Part shown: positions 39,301 to 48,789 of the stretch, piece by piece | Position numbering within the stretch: the first letter of the stretch is position 1 | How the letters are laid out: the number at the start of each line of letters is the position of its first letter | Assembly: GCF_015209745.1 (NCBI RefSeq) | Contig: NZ_CP063657.1 | Location: 2,356,001-2,420,000 of the forward strand | Direction: 5' to 3' | Source: Lysobacter avium | GTDB taxonomy: Bacteria > Pseudomonadota > Gammaproteobacteria > Xanthomonadales > Xanthomonadaceae | Length of the DNA stretch: 64,000 nucleotides | The notes under the pieces: generated by a model | The model's database searches: none | Told to the model about the DNA's origin: nothing | What the model saw: only the letters and a program-made list of their open reading frames with translations | Translations under genes and position numbers: made by a program

Positions 39301-40073
39301 ACGCTCAAGGCGGTGCCCAGGGATTTTTCCAGGCTGTCGCGGATCTGGCTCGCTCCGCGCGAGGCTTCTTCCTCGCTGACCAGCTGCAGGGTGCGCGGCT
39401 GGGTTTCGTCGAAGCGACCGTCCTTGTCGTAGGCACGCAACACGTAAACCAGCTCGTCGCCCTTGCGGAAGCGGAACTTCGAGGGCAGCGCGCCGTCCCA
39501 GTCGGCATTGGAGACGGCAGCCACGTCGATGGCCACCTGGGTCAGCGGATCGATCAGGTCGCCGTCGGCCGCCCGGTAAATTGTCAGCTCATAGCGATCA
39601 ATGAACGCGGGATAGTTGCTGCGCACGTAAAACGCCACCGGCCTGGTGATGCGCTCACCATCGAAGGGGACCATGGACGGGGCAGAGATCGAGAGTTCCG
39701 GTTGGCCAAGCGTCGGGTCCTCGGTGGCCCAGATCACGCCCCCATTGGGCAGCGCCATGCTGAACTTGCCGCTCACCTGCGCCTTGCCGGGCGCGACCAG
39801 GCCGACGGACACGCGACGGTCCGGCGCGAGCGCCTCGGAGGACGATCGCACGCCGGTACCCTCGGTCACCGGTTCGGCCAGACCGCGGGTGCGCAACTTG
39901 AACAGCAGGCCTTCGTCAGTGCGGCAACCGTCCGCGCCGCACTCCACCGCGACCGGCGCGTCATCCGCGTCATTGGCCGCATCCGGCGCTGCCTGCTGAG
40001 CTGAGGCGGTGGACGCCATTCCCGCCAGCAGGGTGATCAGGGTGTAATCCAACAGTTTCATTTGCATGCTCAT
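36384..40073 (-). CDS. Large outer-membrane beta-barrel protein, partner of the giant repeat protein
   Basis: A 1229-residue protein with an N-terminal signal peptide (LLDYTLITLLAGMASTASAQ). A periplasmic-like region of about 450 residues follows, including a Cys pair (VECGADGCRTDEG) and an Ig-like stretch. A long C-terminal half of alternating polar/aromatic beta-strands (for example RLAFYAKGKFDGKYLVTAQA) ends with WFINLVGSY, whose aromatic last residue is typical of BAM-inserted barrels. I do not recognise a named family. The ATG at 40073 is ten bases after the giant gene's stop, with GGGGCGG between, so the two are almost certainly one operon. It could display, anchor or secrete the repeat protein. 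A TonB box or plug was not seen. Confidence 0.7.
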   Translation of the reverse strand: MSMQMKLLDYTLITLLAGMASTASAQQAAPDAANDADDAPVAVECGADGCRTDEGLLFKLRTRGLAEPVTEGTGVRSSSEALAPDRRVSVGLVAPGKAQVSGKFSMALPNGGVIWATEDPTLGQPELSISAPSMVPFDGERITRPVAFYVRSNYPAFIDRYELTIYRAADGDLIDPLTQVAIDVAAVSNADWDGALPSKFRFRKGDELVYVLRAYDKDGRFDETQPRTLQLVSEEEASRGASQIRDSLEKSLGTALSVEQAQTQSLVDRVFAGDGLRQQNIPIRGSRIRLQGRNLPQDHALKINGERYPVDLERKFVAEFLAPVGQHPFEIALDGGAQPLRHTLDVDVSGKYLFAVALADVTIAQNNVRGSTTPFDNDRRYDDDILADGRLAFYAKGKFDGKYLVTAQADTTQRDVKQLFTGFTSADPQDIFRRLDPDMVYPTYGDDSTTYRDVDTMGRFYLRADWDKNQALWGNYSTGFTGTQYGQYVRSLYGAALDWRSLANNVWGDPTTQVRVFGSEAQTAPGHSEFIGTGGSLYYLRHTDVLPGSDIVVLEVRDRTTGRVESRIDLLRGADYEIDELQGRLLLTRPLAQLTRENIPTLTRDYPLDGFEQRLLVDYEWVPTSFDADQVAAGFRGKHWFGDHVGVGLTYVDESRAGDDYTLAGADLTLQAGKGTYLKLEHTRTESTSAPVFFSDNGGFTFTQLNPVGPRTGEASAVDARANFKELGVTDRDWSAGAWWRRVDAGYSVSRFDIGADIKEVGAELAGELSGSLGIYARASRAERGAESLTQAQLTAEWRIDEDRTLSGEVRRVDEKRGSGDANGTLGALKYAQRFGTSLELYGTAQLTLDDDSGRYADNDALTLGGKYLFGDLSTVGAELTTGDRGDSAQVDAEYRIDTDHSLYGAYTYSTDRTEYDPLFNTNRQNGWTLGQRWRLSNQVNLFNESQFLKTPSASGLAHTFGMDLYPAQGWNTGFTLQQGDLTNADGGNVDRRAVSINGGRTSPGTDWQSKLEWRRDTGAEQREQWVTTNRLMHKLNESLSLAARANYSETTDKLDSAAGARFAEANLGFAYRPWNSTRWGLFGRYTYLYDLSTLGQVGGADYDQRSQILSLEGVYKQDQHWEYAAKLARRAGEVRYGRGTGAWADSATTFAAGQVRYELIQKWHALAEYRWLDVDNGGTRQGWLAGVDRDINRNFRLGVGYNFTDFSDDLTNFDYDHKGWFINLVGSY

Positions 40074-40083
40074 GATCCGCCCC

Positions 40084-43000
40084 TCACTTGTTGCCGGCGG
40101 CAGGGGCTGCCGCGTCATTGCTGGCCTCGACCCGCAGACCCGCGCGGACCTCCGGACTCAGGTGGCGTGCTATCGCTTCGTAGACCGCGGTGGCACGGCG
40201 CAGGCCAAGGGCACGGTTGTAGTCCGCAGATCCGCGCACGTCGGTGTGGCCAACCAGCACGACCGTGCCGCCGCCGCGCTGCTCCAATGCAGCGGCAACC
40301 TCTTCGATCAACGCAGCAAACTGCGGCCGGACGGTGGACTTGTCGGTATCGAACAGCACCGTCCCCAGCAACAGCTCATCGCCCTGCAGGCCGACCAGCG
40401 TCGAGGTTTCATCTGCCACGTCCTCGCGCATCGAGAGGGTCGTTTTTGCGGCCACGTCGTCCGGCAGCGGGCCGATCAGCAGTGCCTTGACGGCCGATGC
40501 CCGTGCCAGCGCCAGGCCGTCGGCACCGCTCGCCTGGATCGCGATTTCGCCGCCATCGTGCTGGACCAGCTTGTCCGCCAGGTCCGCAATGGTTGGCAGG
40601 TAGCTTGGGTTCACCTCGGCGCTGCCCGGAGCGAACAGCATCTCCTCCAGGATCACCTCGATGCGCTGCTCACCGCCGGGGATCAGCTCGACCGGCAATT
40701 TGACGCCGAAGTCAAAGCGCACCGGCAGCCCCGGGGTGATGCGGCGAACCAGCGGGTTGGCCGTGGTGAACTGTGCACCGGCCGGCAACGTCGACGGATC
40801 CACCTTGAGGATGAAATTGCGTCCACGCGCCCACTCACCACCGGCCATGCCCGCCAGGTGATAGCGGCCGTACTGGTCGGTCTCGATCAGCAGACCTTCC
40901 ACCGAGGCGATGCGCACGCCGGGGATGCCGCGCTCGTCGATGCCGGTGTTGGTGATCACGTAGTCCACCACGTAACCGTCCGCGACCTTCGCGACGCGAC
41001 GCTCGACCGTTGGAGCCGCCGAGCTCAGGCCCTTGGCGGCTTGGCCGTGATGCTCGACCGTCGTCTTGCCGGCGGCGTCCATGCGTACGGTCGCGCCCTG
41101 CTTGCTCGTCAGCACGAAGTCGCCGGTGAAAGTCGGCTCCGAGAGGCGCTGACTGATCACCACCCGATGCGCCGACGCCGGATCGGCCTCGGAGGCACGA
41201 CCGCTGAGCTGGCCGACACGAATGCCGTGCAGCAGCGGCGCGCTCGCGTCGGGATCGGCAACCGGGCCCTGGCCGCGATCGATCGTGGTGGAGCCGGCGA
41301 TATAGGCCGAGGCGGCAAACCCGCCCTGCACGGTGACGGCGTCAAGCGTGGCGCTGTCCTGCCAGCCATCGCCGTCGCGGTCGCCAAAGACCGTACCCAT
41401 CAGCAGGCTGTCATCCAGCAATGGATCGGCTGCGAGCGACACTTCGGCGGTCGCCACGTTGGACAACGGTGTGTTCCCATCGGCTGCGAAGGCCTGAGCC
41501 TGATTGACGTGGTTGCCCGGACGGACACCCGCGCCGACCCGCATCAGATAGACCAACGTGGCCTTACGCCCAGCGGCGATGTCCAGCCCGTCGAAGAGGA
41601 GCGGATTCTGGCCACTGACGGTGCCGGCGTTGTCGCCATCAGCGACCGTCAGCGAGCCCTCCACGTAGGTGAATCCGGCCGGCGGCGTGTCCAGCACCGA
41701 CACTGCGGCAACGTTCGCGGCGCCCACATTTTCGATGTCGAGCGTGTAGCGCACCAGGTCGCCGACCTTGACTTCGCGGACGCTGGCGGTCTTCACCAGA
41801 CGCAGTGCGGCCTGGCCGGTGGTCGTGACCAGGACGGTGGCGTCGTCGCAGACCGGCGTGGGCACCGAGGTGTCGCAGATCCTGTAGACGTAGCGGTCCT
41901 CGCCGGTGAAGCCCGGGTTGGGCAGGTAGACGATGCTGCCGTCGTCGTTGATCGTGATGCTGCCGTTGGACGGCGGGCTCAGCTGGGTCACCGACGACGG
42001 ATCCAGCGGCGCACCGGTGGAGGTGTCGTTGTCGGGCACGCGGATCGTGACCGGCGTATCCACCTCGGTGCTGTCCTCATCGTCGATGGCCACGACCACG
42101 TTCGGCAGGATCGTGATGGTCACGGTCGCGACCGCGCAGTTGGACGGATTGACCGCCTCGCAGATCCGGTACTCGTAGGTATCGGTGCCCGAATAACCCG
42201 GAAGCGGCGTGTAGGTGATCGTCCCATCGGGGTTAATCACGACCGTACCGTTGCCGGGCTGGCGCACGACCGTCACCACAACGTCACTCGGGTCGATCGG
42301 CGAACCGTTGAGCAGGTCGTTGCGTAGGGTCGCGGTGGTGACCGGGGTGTTCTGCGGCGTGGTGTCGCTGTCATCGTCCGCGTCGATCTGCGGGGTGACA
42401 ACCAACACCTCCACGCCCGGATTGCACTCGGCGGCCGTGGACCCAATGGTGCACGCGGCGCCATCCGAGATGACCGCGGTGTTGATCACCACACCCGCTT
42501 GAGCATCAGCCGCGGTGACCACATAGCTGCCTGACAGCGCGCATGCCGCTCCTAGCTCAAGCGCGGGACAGGTGATCGATGCAGGCGTGATCTTCGCATC
42601 AGCCACTTCCACATCGGTCAACGTCACATTGCCGGTGTTGGTCACAGTGATGGTGTAGGTCAACGTGTCGCCGACCGTCACCGTGCCGCTCTGGTCCTCG
42701 TCGGCATTGGCCGAATTCACCTTTGTCGAGACGACGGCGGGCTCCGCGTCGATCACCGTGGTCGTTGTCGACGGCGGGCTGTCGATCGGATCGTTGCCCG
42801 GCGGCGTGCCGCCCGCAGTCGCGCTGTTCACGACGTCGCCATTATCGATGTCGGCCTGGGTCAGGGTGTAGCTGCCCGTGCAGGTCGTGCTCGCACCCGG
42901 GGCCAGCGTGGTCACCGGGCAGACCGGGGCCACGGCCAGCAGGGGGTCGCTCACGACCAGATCGTTGATCGTCACGTTGCCGGTGTTGGTGACCAGGAAG

Positions 43001-46000
43001 CTGTAGGCAATGGTGTCGCCCACGGCGTTGCCGCTCGGCGTGCCGGCGGTCTTCACCAGCGTCAGCGCCGCGTTCGGGGTGATCGGGGTGGTCGTCGTCG
43101 ACGGCGGCGTGTCCACCGGCGGCGGCGTCGGATTGCCCGGGGTTGTCGGCGGCGTGCCGCCCGCGGTCGCGCTGTTCACGACCTCGCCATTATCGATATC
43201 GGCCTGGGTCAGGGTGTAGCTGCCCGTGCAGGTCGTGCTCGCACCCGGGGCCAGCGTGGTCACCGGGCAGACCGGGGCCACGGCCAGCAGCGGATCGTTG
43301 ACCGCAATACCGGTCAGGGTCACGTTGCCGGTGTTGGTGACCAGGAAGCTGTAGGCAATGGTGTCGCCCACGGCGTTGCCGCTCGGCGTGCCGGCGGTCT
43401 TCACCAGCGTCAGCGCCGCGTTCGGGGTGATCGGGGTGGTCGTCGTGGACGGCGGCGTGTCCACCGGCGGCGGCGTCGGATTGCCCGGGGTTGTCGGCGG
43501 CGTGCCGCCCGCGGTCGCGCTGTTCACGACCTCGCCATTATCGATATCGGCCTGGGTCAGGGTGTAGCTGCCCGTGCAGGTCGTGCTCGCACCCGGGGCC
43601 AGCGTGGTCACCGGGCAGACCGGGGCCACGGCCAGCAGCGGATCGTTGACCGCAATACCGGTCAGGGTCACGTTGCCGGTGTTGGTCACCAGGAAGCTGT
43701 AGGCAATGGTGTCGCCCACGGCGTTGCCGCTCGGCGTGCCGGCGGTCTTCACCAGCGTCAGCGCCGCGTTCGGGGTGATCGGGGTGGTCGTCGTGGACGG
43801 CGGCGTGTCCACCGGCGGCGGCGTCGGATTGCCCGGGGTTGTCGGCGGCGTGCCGCCCGCGGTCGCGCTGTTCACGACCTCGCCATTATCGATATCGGCC
43901 TGGGTCAGGGTGTAGCTGCCCGTGCAGGTCGTGCTCGCACCCGGGGCCAGCGTGGTCACCGGGCAGACCGGGGCCACGGCCAGCAGCGGATCGTTGACCG
44001 CAATACCGGTCAGGGTCACGTTGCCGGTGTTGGTCACCAGGAAGCTGTAGGCAATGGTCTCGCCCACAGCGTTGCCGCTCGGCGTGCCGGCGGTCTTCAC
44101 CAGCGTCAGCGCCGCGTTCGGGGTGATCGGGGTGGTCGTCGTCGACGGTGGCGTATCCACCGGCGGCGGCGTCGGATTGCCCGGGGTTGCCGGCGGCGTG
44201 CCGCCCGCGGTCGCGCTGTTCACGACCTCGCCATTATCGATATCGGCCTGGGTCAGGGTGTAGCTGCCCGTGCAGGTCGTGCTCGCACCCGGGGCCAGCG
44301 TGGTCACCGGGCAGACCGGGGCCACGGCCAGCAGCGGATCGTTGACCGCAATACCGGTCAGGGTCACGTTGCCGGTGTTGGTGACCAGGAAGCTGTAGGC
44401 AATGGTGTCGCCCACGGCGTTGCCGCTCGGCGTGCCGGCGGTCTTCACCAGCGTCAGCGCCGCGTCCGGGGTGATCGGGGTGGTCGTCGTGGACGGCGGC
44501 GTGTCCACCGGCGGCGGCGTCGGATTGCCCGGGGTTGTCGGCGGCGTGCCGCCCGCGGTCGCGCTGTTCACGACCTCGCCATTATCGATATCGGCCTGGG
44601 TCAGGGTGTAGCTGCCCGTGCAGGTCGTGCTCGCACCCGGGGCCAGCGTGGTCACCGGGCAGACCGGGGCCACGGCCAGCAGCGGATCGTTGACCGCAAT
44701 ACCGGTCAGGGTCACGTTGCCGGTGTTGGTCACCAGGAAGCTGTAGGCAATGGTCTCGCCCACGGCGTTGCCGCTCGGCGTGCCGGCGGTCTTCACCAGC
44801 GTCAGCGATGCGTCCGGGGTGATCGGGGTGGTCGTCGTCGACGGCGGCGTGTCCACCGGCGGCGGCGTCGGATTGCCCGGGGTTGCCGGCGGCGTACCGC
44901 CCGCAGTCGCGCTGTTCACGACCTCGCCATTATCGATATCGGCCTGGGTCAGGGTGTAGTTGCCCGTGCAGGTCGTACTCGCACCCGGCGCCAGCGTGGT
45001 CACCGGGCACACCGGGGCCACGGCCAGCAGCGGATCGCTCACGACCAGATCGCCGATCGTCACGTTGCCGGTGTTGGTCACCAGGAAGCTGTAGGCAATG
45101 GTCTCGCCCACAGCGTTGCCGCTCGGCGTGCCGGCGGTCTTCACCAGCGTCAGCGCCGCGTTCGGGGTGATCGGGGTGGTCGTCGTCGACGGTGGCGTGT
45201 CCACCGGCGGCGGCGTCGGATTGCCCGGGGTTGCCGGCGGCGTACCGCCCGCAGTCGCGCTGTTGATCACCTGGCCGGCGTCGATGTCGGTCTGGGTCAG
45301 GGTGTAGCTGCCCGTGCAGGTCGTGCTCGCACCCGGGGCCAGCGTGGTCACCGGGCAGACCGGAGCCACGGCCAGCAGCGGATCGTTGACCGCAATACCG
45401 GTCAGGGTCACGTTGCCGGTGTTGGTCACCAGGAAGCTGTAGGCAATGGTCTCGCCCACGGCGTTGCCGCTCGGCGTGCCGGCGGTCTTGAGCAAGGTCA
45501 GCGCCGCGTTCGGGGTGATCGGGGTGGTCGTCGTGGACGGCGGCGTGTCCACCGGCGGCGGCGTCGGATTGCCCGGGGTTGCCGGCGGCGTACCGCCCGC
45601 AGTCGCGCTGTTGATCACCTGGCCGGCGTCGATGTCGGTCTGGGTCAGGGTGTAGCTGCCCGTGCAGGTCGTGCTCGCACCCGGGGCCAGCGTGGTCACC
45701 GGGCAGACCGGAGCCACGGCCAGCAGCGGATCGTTGACCGCAATACCGGTCAGGGTCACGTTGCCGGTGTTGGTCACCAGGAAGCTGTAGGCAATGGTCT
45801 CGCCCACGGCGTTGCCGCTCGGCGTGCCGGCGGTCTTGAGCAAGGTCAGCGCCGCGTTCGGGGTGATCGGGGTGGTCGTCGTGGACGGCGGCGTGTCCAC
45901 CGGCGGCGGCGTCGGATTGCCCGGGGTTGCCGGCGGCGTGCCGCCCGCAGTCGCGCTGTTGATCACCTGGCCGGCGTCGATATCGGCCTGGCTCAGGGTG

Positions 46001-48789
46001 TAGCTGCCCGTGCAGGTCGTACTCGCACCCGGCGCCAGCGTGGTCACCGGGCACACCGGGGCCACGGCCAGCAGCGGATCGCTCACGACCAGATCGCCGA
46101 TCGTCACGTTGCCGGTGTTGGTCACCAGGAAGCTGTAGGCAATGGTCTCGCCCACGGCGTTGCCGCTCGGCGTGCCGGCGGTCTTCACCAGCGTCAGCGA
46201 TGCGTCCGGGGTGATCGGGGTGGTCGTCGTCGACGGCGGCGTGTCCACCGGCGGCGGCGTCGGATTGCCCGGGGTTGCCGGCGGCGTACCGCCCGCAGTC
46301 GCGCTGTTGATCACCTGGCCGGCGTCGATGTCGGTCTGGGTCAGGGTGTAGCTGCCCGTGCAGGTCGTGCTCGCACCCGGGGCCAGCGTGGTCACCGGGC
46401 AGACCGGGGCCACGGCCAGCAGGGGGTCGCTCACGACCAGATCGTTGATCGTCACGTTGCCGGTGTTGGTGACCAGGAAGCTGTAGGCAATGGTGTCGCC
46501 CACGGCGTTGCCGCTCGGCGTGCCGGCGGTCTTCACCAGCGTCAGCGATGCGTCCGGGGTGATCGGGGTGGTCGTCGTCGACGGCGGCGTGTCCACCGGC
46601 GGCGGCGTCGGATTGCCCGGGGTTGCCGGCGGCGTGCCGCCCGCAGTCGCGCTGTTGATCACCTGGCCGGCGTCGATATCGGCCTGGGTCAGGGTGTAGC
46701 TGCCCGTGCAGGTCGTGCTCGCACCCGGGGCCAGCGTGGTCACCGGGCAGACCGGGGCCACGGCCAGCAGCGGATCGTTGACCGCAATACCGGTCAGGGT
46801 CACGTTGCCGGTGTTGGTGACCAGGAAGCTGTAGGCAATGGTCTCGCCCACGGCGTTGCCGTTGGCCACACCGCTCTTCACCAGGCTGAGTTCGGGGGTT
46901 GGCGGCACCGGAACATCGAGCGTTGGATTGCACTTGGGCTCGACGGAATCCGCCGGACAGATTTCCTGGCTCCGCACAACCGCGGTATTGCGCACGTACC
47001 CCAGGTCGGCGTCGGCCTGGGTAACCACGTAGGTGCCGGACAGCACACAAGTGTTATTGGGGGCCGTGGGCGACAAGGTCGCGCACGTTTGGCTCGACGG
47101 GGTGATCAGCTCATCGGTGACCACGACATTGGTGAGGCTGAAGTCACCGTCATTGGTAACCGTCACTGTGTAATTCAGTGTGTCGCCGACGCTGACCGAG
47201 CCCGATCCATCCTCGTCATCATTCGACGTCATAGCCTTGATCGACGACAACGACGGCTGGCCCAGCACTGGGCCTGATACCGTCGAGGACTCGCCTTCAA
47301 ACGGATCTGGCGCAACCAGCGTCTGCGCGTAGTGCGAAACTTTAGCTGTGTTGGTGATACTGGTGTTAACAAGCGTCGGGTCGGCGTCGACCTTCACCCG
47401 GAAACGTACGCTTGCACCCTCGTTGGGAAGGACAAGACCACCTTCGGTAGTCGTCGCGCCGGAACCAAGCCGGAATACCACCTGATTGCCGTCAAACTCG
47501 GCGATGTCATCGCCTGGTCCGTCTGTCACTGGACCGGTGAATGCACCTCCTGAGTTCGTCAGAACCGTCATGGATGCCGGCACGTAGGTTGTGCCTGCGG
47601 GGATCGGATCGATCAAAGCTACCTTCGTCGCGCCATCCTTTCCGGTGTTATTAAAGGAAACTGTGTACTCCAGCTCATCGCCCAACTGCACGGCGCCGCC
47701 ATTGACGTCAACTACGCTCTTCTGCAGCGATGTCACCAGATTGGGAACAAACAGGTCGGTCACAAACACCAGTGCATGCGGGAAATATGCGTCCTGCGAA
47801 CTGGTAAAGCCCAGCGTCGCACCGGTGTCACCATTCGTCAGCAGCCCCGAGATATCGACAAAGTCGATATCGACCGCAAACTGGTTAACGTAGTCCGGAT
47901 TCTTGGCTGATATACGTGTACCGAGTCGGCTGATGCTGCTGTTCCAGAAGTTGTTCGCTGGATTGACTGCATCCGAGACGGCCGCGCCGTTGAACAGGAA
48001 TTGGTCTCCGCTGAGGTTTCCGTCACCCTCCCATACCAGAGCACCCATATATGCATTGAAGGCGCCCCAGGTCGGGGTGAGCAAGCCGCTGACGGAAACT
48101 GATGCTTGAGTAGTACCGCCCACATATCCGGCGTTACCATCAAACACCATGAGCCGCCGGAACGGCTGCGCAATGTCCTTGTATGTGACGATCAGCGACC
48201 AGCCACCGTAGTAGCCCAGCCCGCTGCCCGTGCCGCCCTCCAGCGCGGTCAGACCGGCTACATAGTAGTCGCCGGACCCCGCCGCCTTTACATGGATGGT
48301 GACGTCTGCATATGCGTGATACGGGCGATTGGAGTTTGCCTCGCCTTGCGAATTGAAGGTGTGCAGGTCCGCCGCTGCCGCACTTACTGTCTGGTAAAGC
48401 CCCGAGTTGGCAACTCGAAGCTTGATATTACGCCGGGCAGGATCCGTGTTGCCGGCGCGACCGCCCCAATACAAACCCGCCGAGAGCACCTCAGCGCCCG
48501 GGGGAAGTGTCAAGGTCGCCATTGATGAATTGGTGCCGCCAGCGCTCGGGTCTATGTTGACGTAGCGCATTTGACGATTTGCATTGCCGCCAGTCGTGCT
48601 GCTCTCGCGGTGGGCGGCGCAATTGACGCTTCCCGTTTCACATGACAACAAGGCGTTGCCGATCATCTCGATGTTGCCTGGCGCGTTGAAGCTGTGACGC
48701 TGGATCAGTTCGGCGGATGCCGGGAACGAGACCAACAGGGTCAGCACGAGCGCAGCAGATCTGAGCAGGCTGCTCATACGCGAGGGCAT
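40084..48789 (-). CDS. Giant secreted DUF11-repeat protein with C-terminal OmpA domain
   Basis: About 2901 residues. A signal peptide (SAALVLTLLVSFPASA, cleavage about residue 26) is followed by a 350-residue N-terminal domain. Two DUF11-like domains with VGDTLNYTVTVTNDGD and VQLGDELEYTVSFNNTG come next. Twelve near-identical 116-residue repeats then span about residues 628-2018. Further DUF11 and cadherin/VCBS-like domains (NTPVTTATLRNDLLNG, VDTPVTIRVPDNDTSTGAPL) follow. The C-terminal OmpA-type peptidoglycan-binding domain has VLFDTDKSTVRPQFAAL, GHTDVRGSADYN and LGLRRA. The start is the ATG at 48789, because AGGAG lies eight bases upstream; the ATG at 48873 or 48777 is possible. DUF11 domains occur in long surface proteins. 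Function here is unknown, with adhesion or a cell-surface stalk likely. Confidence 0.85.
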   Translation of the reverse strand: MPSRMSSLLRSAALVLTLLVSFPASAELIQRHSFNAPGNIEMIGNALLSCETGSVNCAAHRESSTTGGNANRQMRYVNIDPSAGGTNSSMATLTLPPGAEVLSAGLYWGGRAGNTDPARRNIKLRVANSGLYQTVSAAAADLHTFNSQGEANSNRPYHAYADVTIHVKAAGSGDYYVAGLTALEGGTGSGLGYYGGWSLIVTYKDIAQPFRRLMVFDGNAGYVGGTTQASVSVSGLLTPTWGAFNAYMGALVWEGDGNLSGDQFLFNGAAVSDAVNPANNFWNSSISRLGTRISAKNPDYVNQFAVDIDFVDISGLLTNGDTGATLGFTSSQDAYFPHALVFVTDLFVPNLVTSLQKSVVDVNGGAVQLGDELEYTVSFNNTGKDGATKVALIDPIPAGTTYVPASMTVLTNSGGAFTGPVTDGPGDDIAEFDGNQVVFRLGSGATTTEGGLVLPNEGASVRFRVKVDADPTLVNTSITNTAKVSHYAQTLVAPDPFEGESSTVSGPVLGQPSLSSIKAMTSNDDEDGSGSVSVGDTLNYTVTVTNDGDFSLTNVVVTDELITPSSQTCATLSPTAPNNTCVLSGTYVVTQADADLGYVRNTAVVRSQEICPADSVEPKCNPTLDVPVPPTPELSLVKSGVANGNAVGETIAYSFLVTNTGNVTLTGIAVNDPLLAVAPVCPVTTLAPGASTTCTGSYTLTQADIDAGQVINSATAGGTPPATPGNPTPPPVDTPPSTTTTPITPDASLTLVKTAGTPSGNAVGDTIAYSFLVTNTGNVTINDLVVSDPLLAVAPVCPVTTLAPGASTTCTGSYTLTQTDIDAGQVINSATAGGTPPATPGNPTPPPVDTPPSTTTTPITPDASLTLVKTAGTPSGNAVGETIAYSFLVTNTGNVTIGDLVVSDPLLAVAPVCPVTTLAPGASTTCTGSYTLSQADIDAGQVINSATAGGTPPATPGNPTPPPVDTPPSTTTTPITPNAALTLLKTAGTPSGNAVGETIAYSFLVTNTGNVTLTGIAVNDPLLAVAPVCPVTTLAPGASTTCTGSYTLTQTDIDAGQVINSATAGGTPPATPGNPTPPPVDTPPSTTTTPITPNAALTLLKTAGTPSGNAVGETIAYSFLVTNTGNVTLTGIAVNDPLLAVAPVCPVTTLAPGASTTCTGSYTLTQTDIDAGQVINSATAGGTPPATPGNPTPPPVDTPPSTTTTPITPNAALTLVKTAGTPSGNAVGETIAYSFLVTNTGNVTIGDLVVSDPLLAVAPVCPVTTLAPGASTTCTGNYTLTQADIDNGEVVNSATAGGTPPATPGNPTPPPVDTPPSTTTTPITPDASLTLVKTAGTPSGNAVGETIAYSFLVTNTGNVTLTGIAVNDPLLAVAPVCPVTTLAPGASTTCTGSYTLTQADIDNGEVVNSATAGGTPPTTPGNPTPPPVDTPPSTTTTPITPDAALTLVKTAGTPSGNAVGDTIAYSFLVTNTGNVTLTGIAVNDPLLAVAPVCPVTTLAPGASTTCTGSYTLTQADIDNGEVVNSATAGGTPPATPGNPTPPPVDTPPSTTTTPITPNAALTLVKTAGTPSGNAVGETIAYSFLVTNTGNVTLTGIAVNDPLLAVAPVCPVTTLAPGASTTCTGSYTLTQADIDNGEVVNSATAGGTPPTTPGNPTPPPVDTPPSTTTTPITPNAALTLVKTAGTPSGNAVGDTIAYSFLVTNTGNVTLTGIAVNDPLLAVAPVCPVTTLAPGASTTCTGSYTLTQADIDNGEVVNSATAGGTPPTTPGNPTPPPVDTPPSTTTTPITPNAALTLVKTAGTPSGNAVGDTIAYSFLVTNTGNVTLTGIAVNDPLLAVAPVCPVTTLAPGASTTCTGSYTLTQADIDNGEVVNSATAGGTPPTTPGNPTPPPVDTPPSTTTTPITPNAALTLVKTAGTPSGNAVGDTIAYSFLVTNTGNVTINDLVVSDPLLAVAPVCPVTTLAPGASTTCTGSYTLTQADIDNGDVVNSATAGGTPPGNDPIDSPPSTTTTVIDAEPAVVSTKVNSANADEDQSGTVTVGDTLTYTITVTNTGNVTLTDVEVADAKITPASITCPALELGAACALSGSYVVTAADAQAGVVINTAVISDGAACTIGSTAAECNPGVEVLVVTPQIDADDDSDTTPQNTPVTTATLRNDLLNGSPIDPSDVVVTVVRQPGNGTVVINPDGTITYTPLPGYSGTDTYEYRICEAVNPSNCAVATVTITILPNVVVAIDDEDSTEVDTPVTIRVPDNDTSTGAPLDPSSVTQLSPPSNGSITINDDGSIVYLPNPGFTGEDRYVYRICDTSVPTPVCDDATVLVTTTGQAALRLVKTASVREVKVGDLVRYTLDIENVGAANVAAVSVLDTPPAGFTYVEGSLTVADGDNAGTVSGQNPLLFDGLDIAAGRKATLVYLMRVGAGVRPGNHVNQAQAFAADGNTPLSNVATAEVSLAADPLLDDSLLMGTVFGDRDGDGWQDSATLDAVTVQGGFAASAYIAGSTTIDRGQGPVADPDASAPLLHGIRVGQLSGRASEADPASAHRVVISQRLSEPTFTGDFVLTSKQGATVRMDAAGKTTVEHHGQAAKGLSSAAPTVERRVAKVADGYVVDYVITNTGIDERGIPGVRIASVEGLLIETDQYGRYHLAGMAGGEWARGRNFILKVDPSTLPAGAQFTTANPLVRRITPGLPVRFDFGVKLPVELIPGGEQRIEVILEEMLFAPGSAEVNPSYLPTIADLADKLVQHDGGEIAIQASGADGLALARASAVKALLIGPLPDDVAAKTTLSMREDVADETSTLVGLQGDELLLGTVLFDTDKSTVRPQFAALIEEVAAALEQRGGGTVVLVGHTDVRGSADYNRALGLRRATAVYEAIARHLSPEVRAGLRVEASNDAAAPAAGNK
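42735..46905 (-). repeat. Twelve tandem 348-bp repeats inside the giant gene
   Basis: The unit recurs every 348 bases (116 codons) without frame loss. The TAGGCAATGGT segment recurs from about 43010 to 46838 in exact 348-base steps. Each unit encodes AGTPSGNAVG, IAYSFLVTNTGNVT, DPLLAVAPVCPVTTLAPGAS and PPSTTTTPITP, with two conserved Cys. The first copy (near 46838) is divergent and the last has a shorter linker. Two block types are visible: DAGQVINS copies at the N-terminal end and NGEVVNS copies at the C-terminal end. The central strand also varies between LTGIAVND and INDLVVSD/IGDLVVSD. This pattern suggests duplication and homogenisation by recombination. Confidence 0.95.

Noticed and set aside
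42735..46905. Regular repeats as a CRISPR array
   Set aside because: The unit is 348 bases, wholly in frame and protein-coding, without short spacers or cas genes.
43010..47032. A regular series of about 69-residue open frames on the plus strand every 348 bases
   Set aside because: They are antisense shadows of the tandem repeats in the giant gene, created by its biased codons, with no ribosome sites or own start context.
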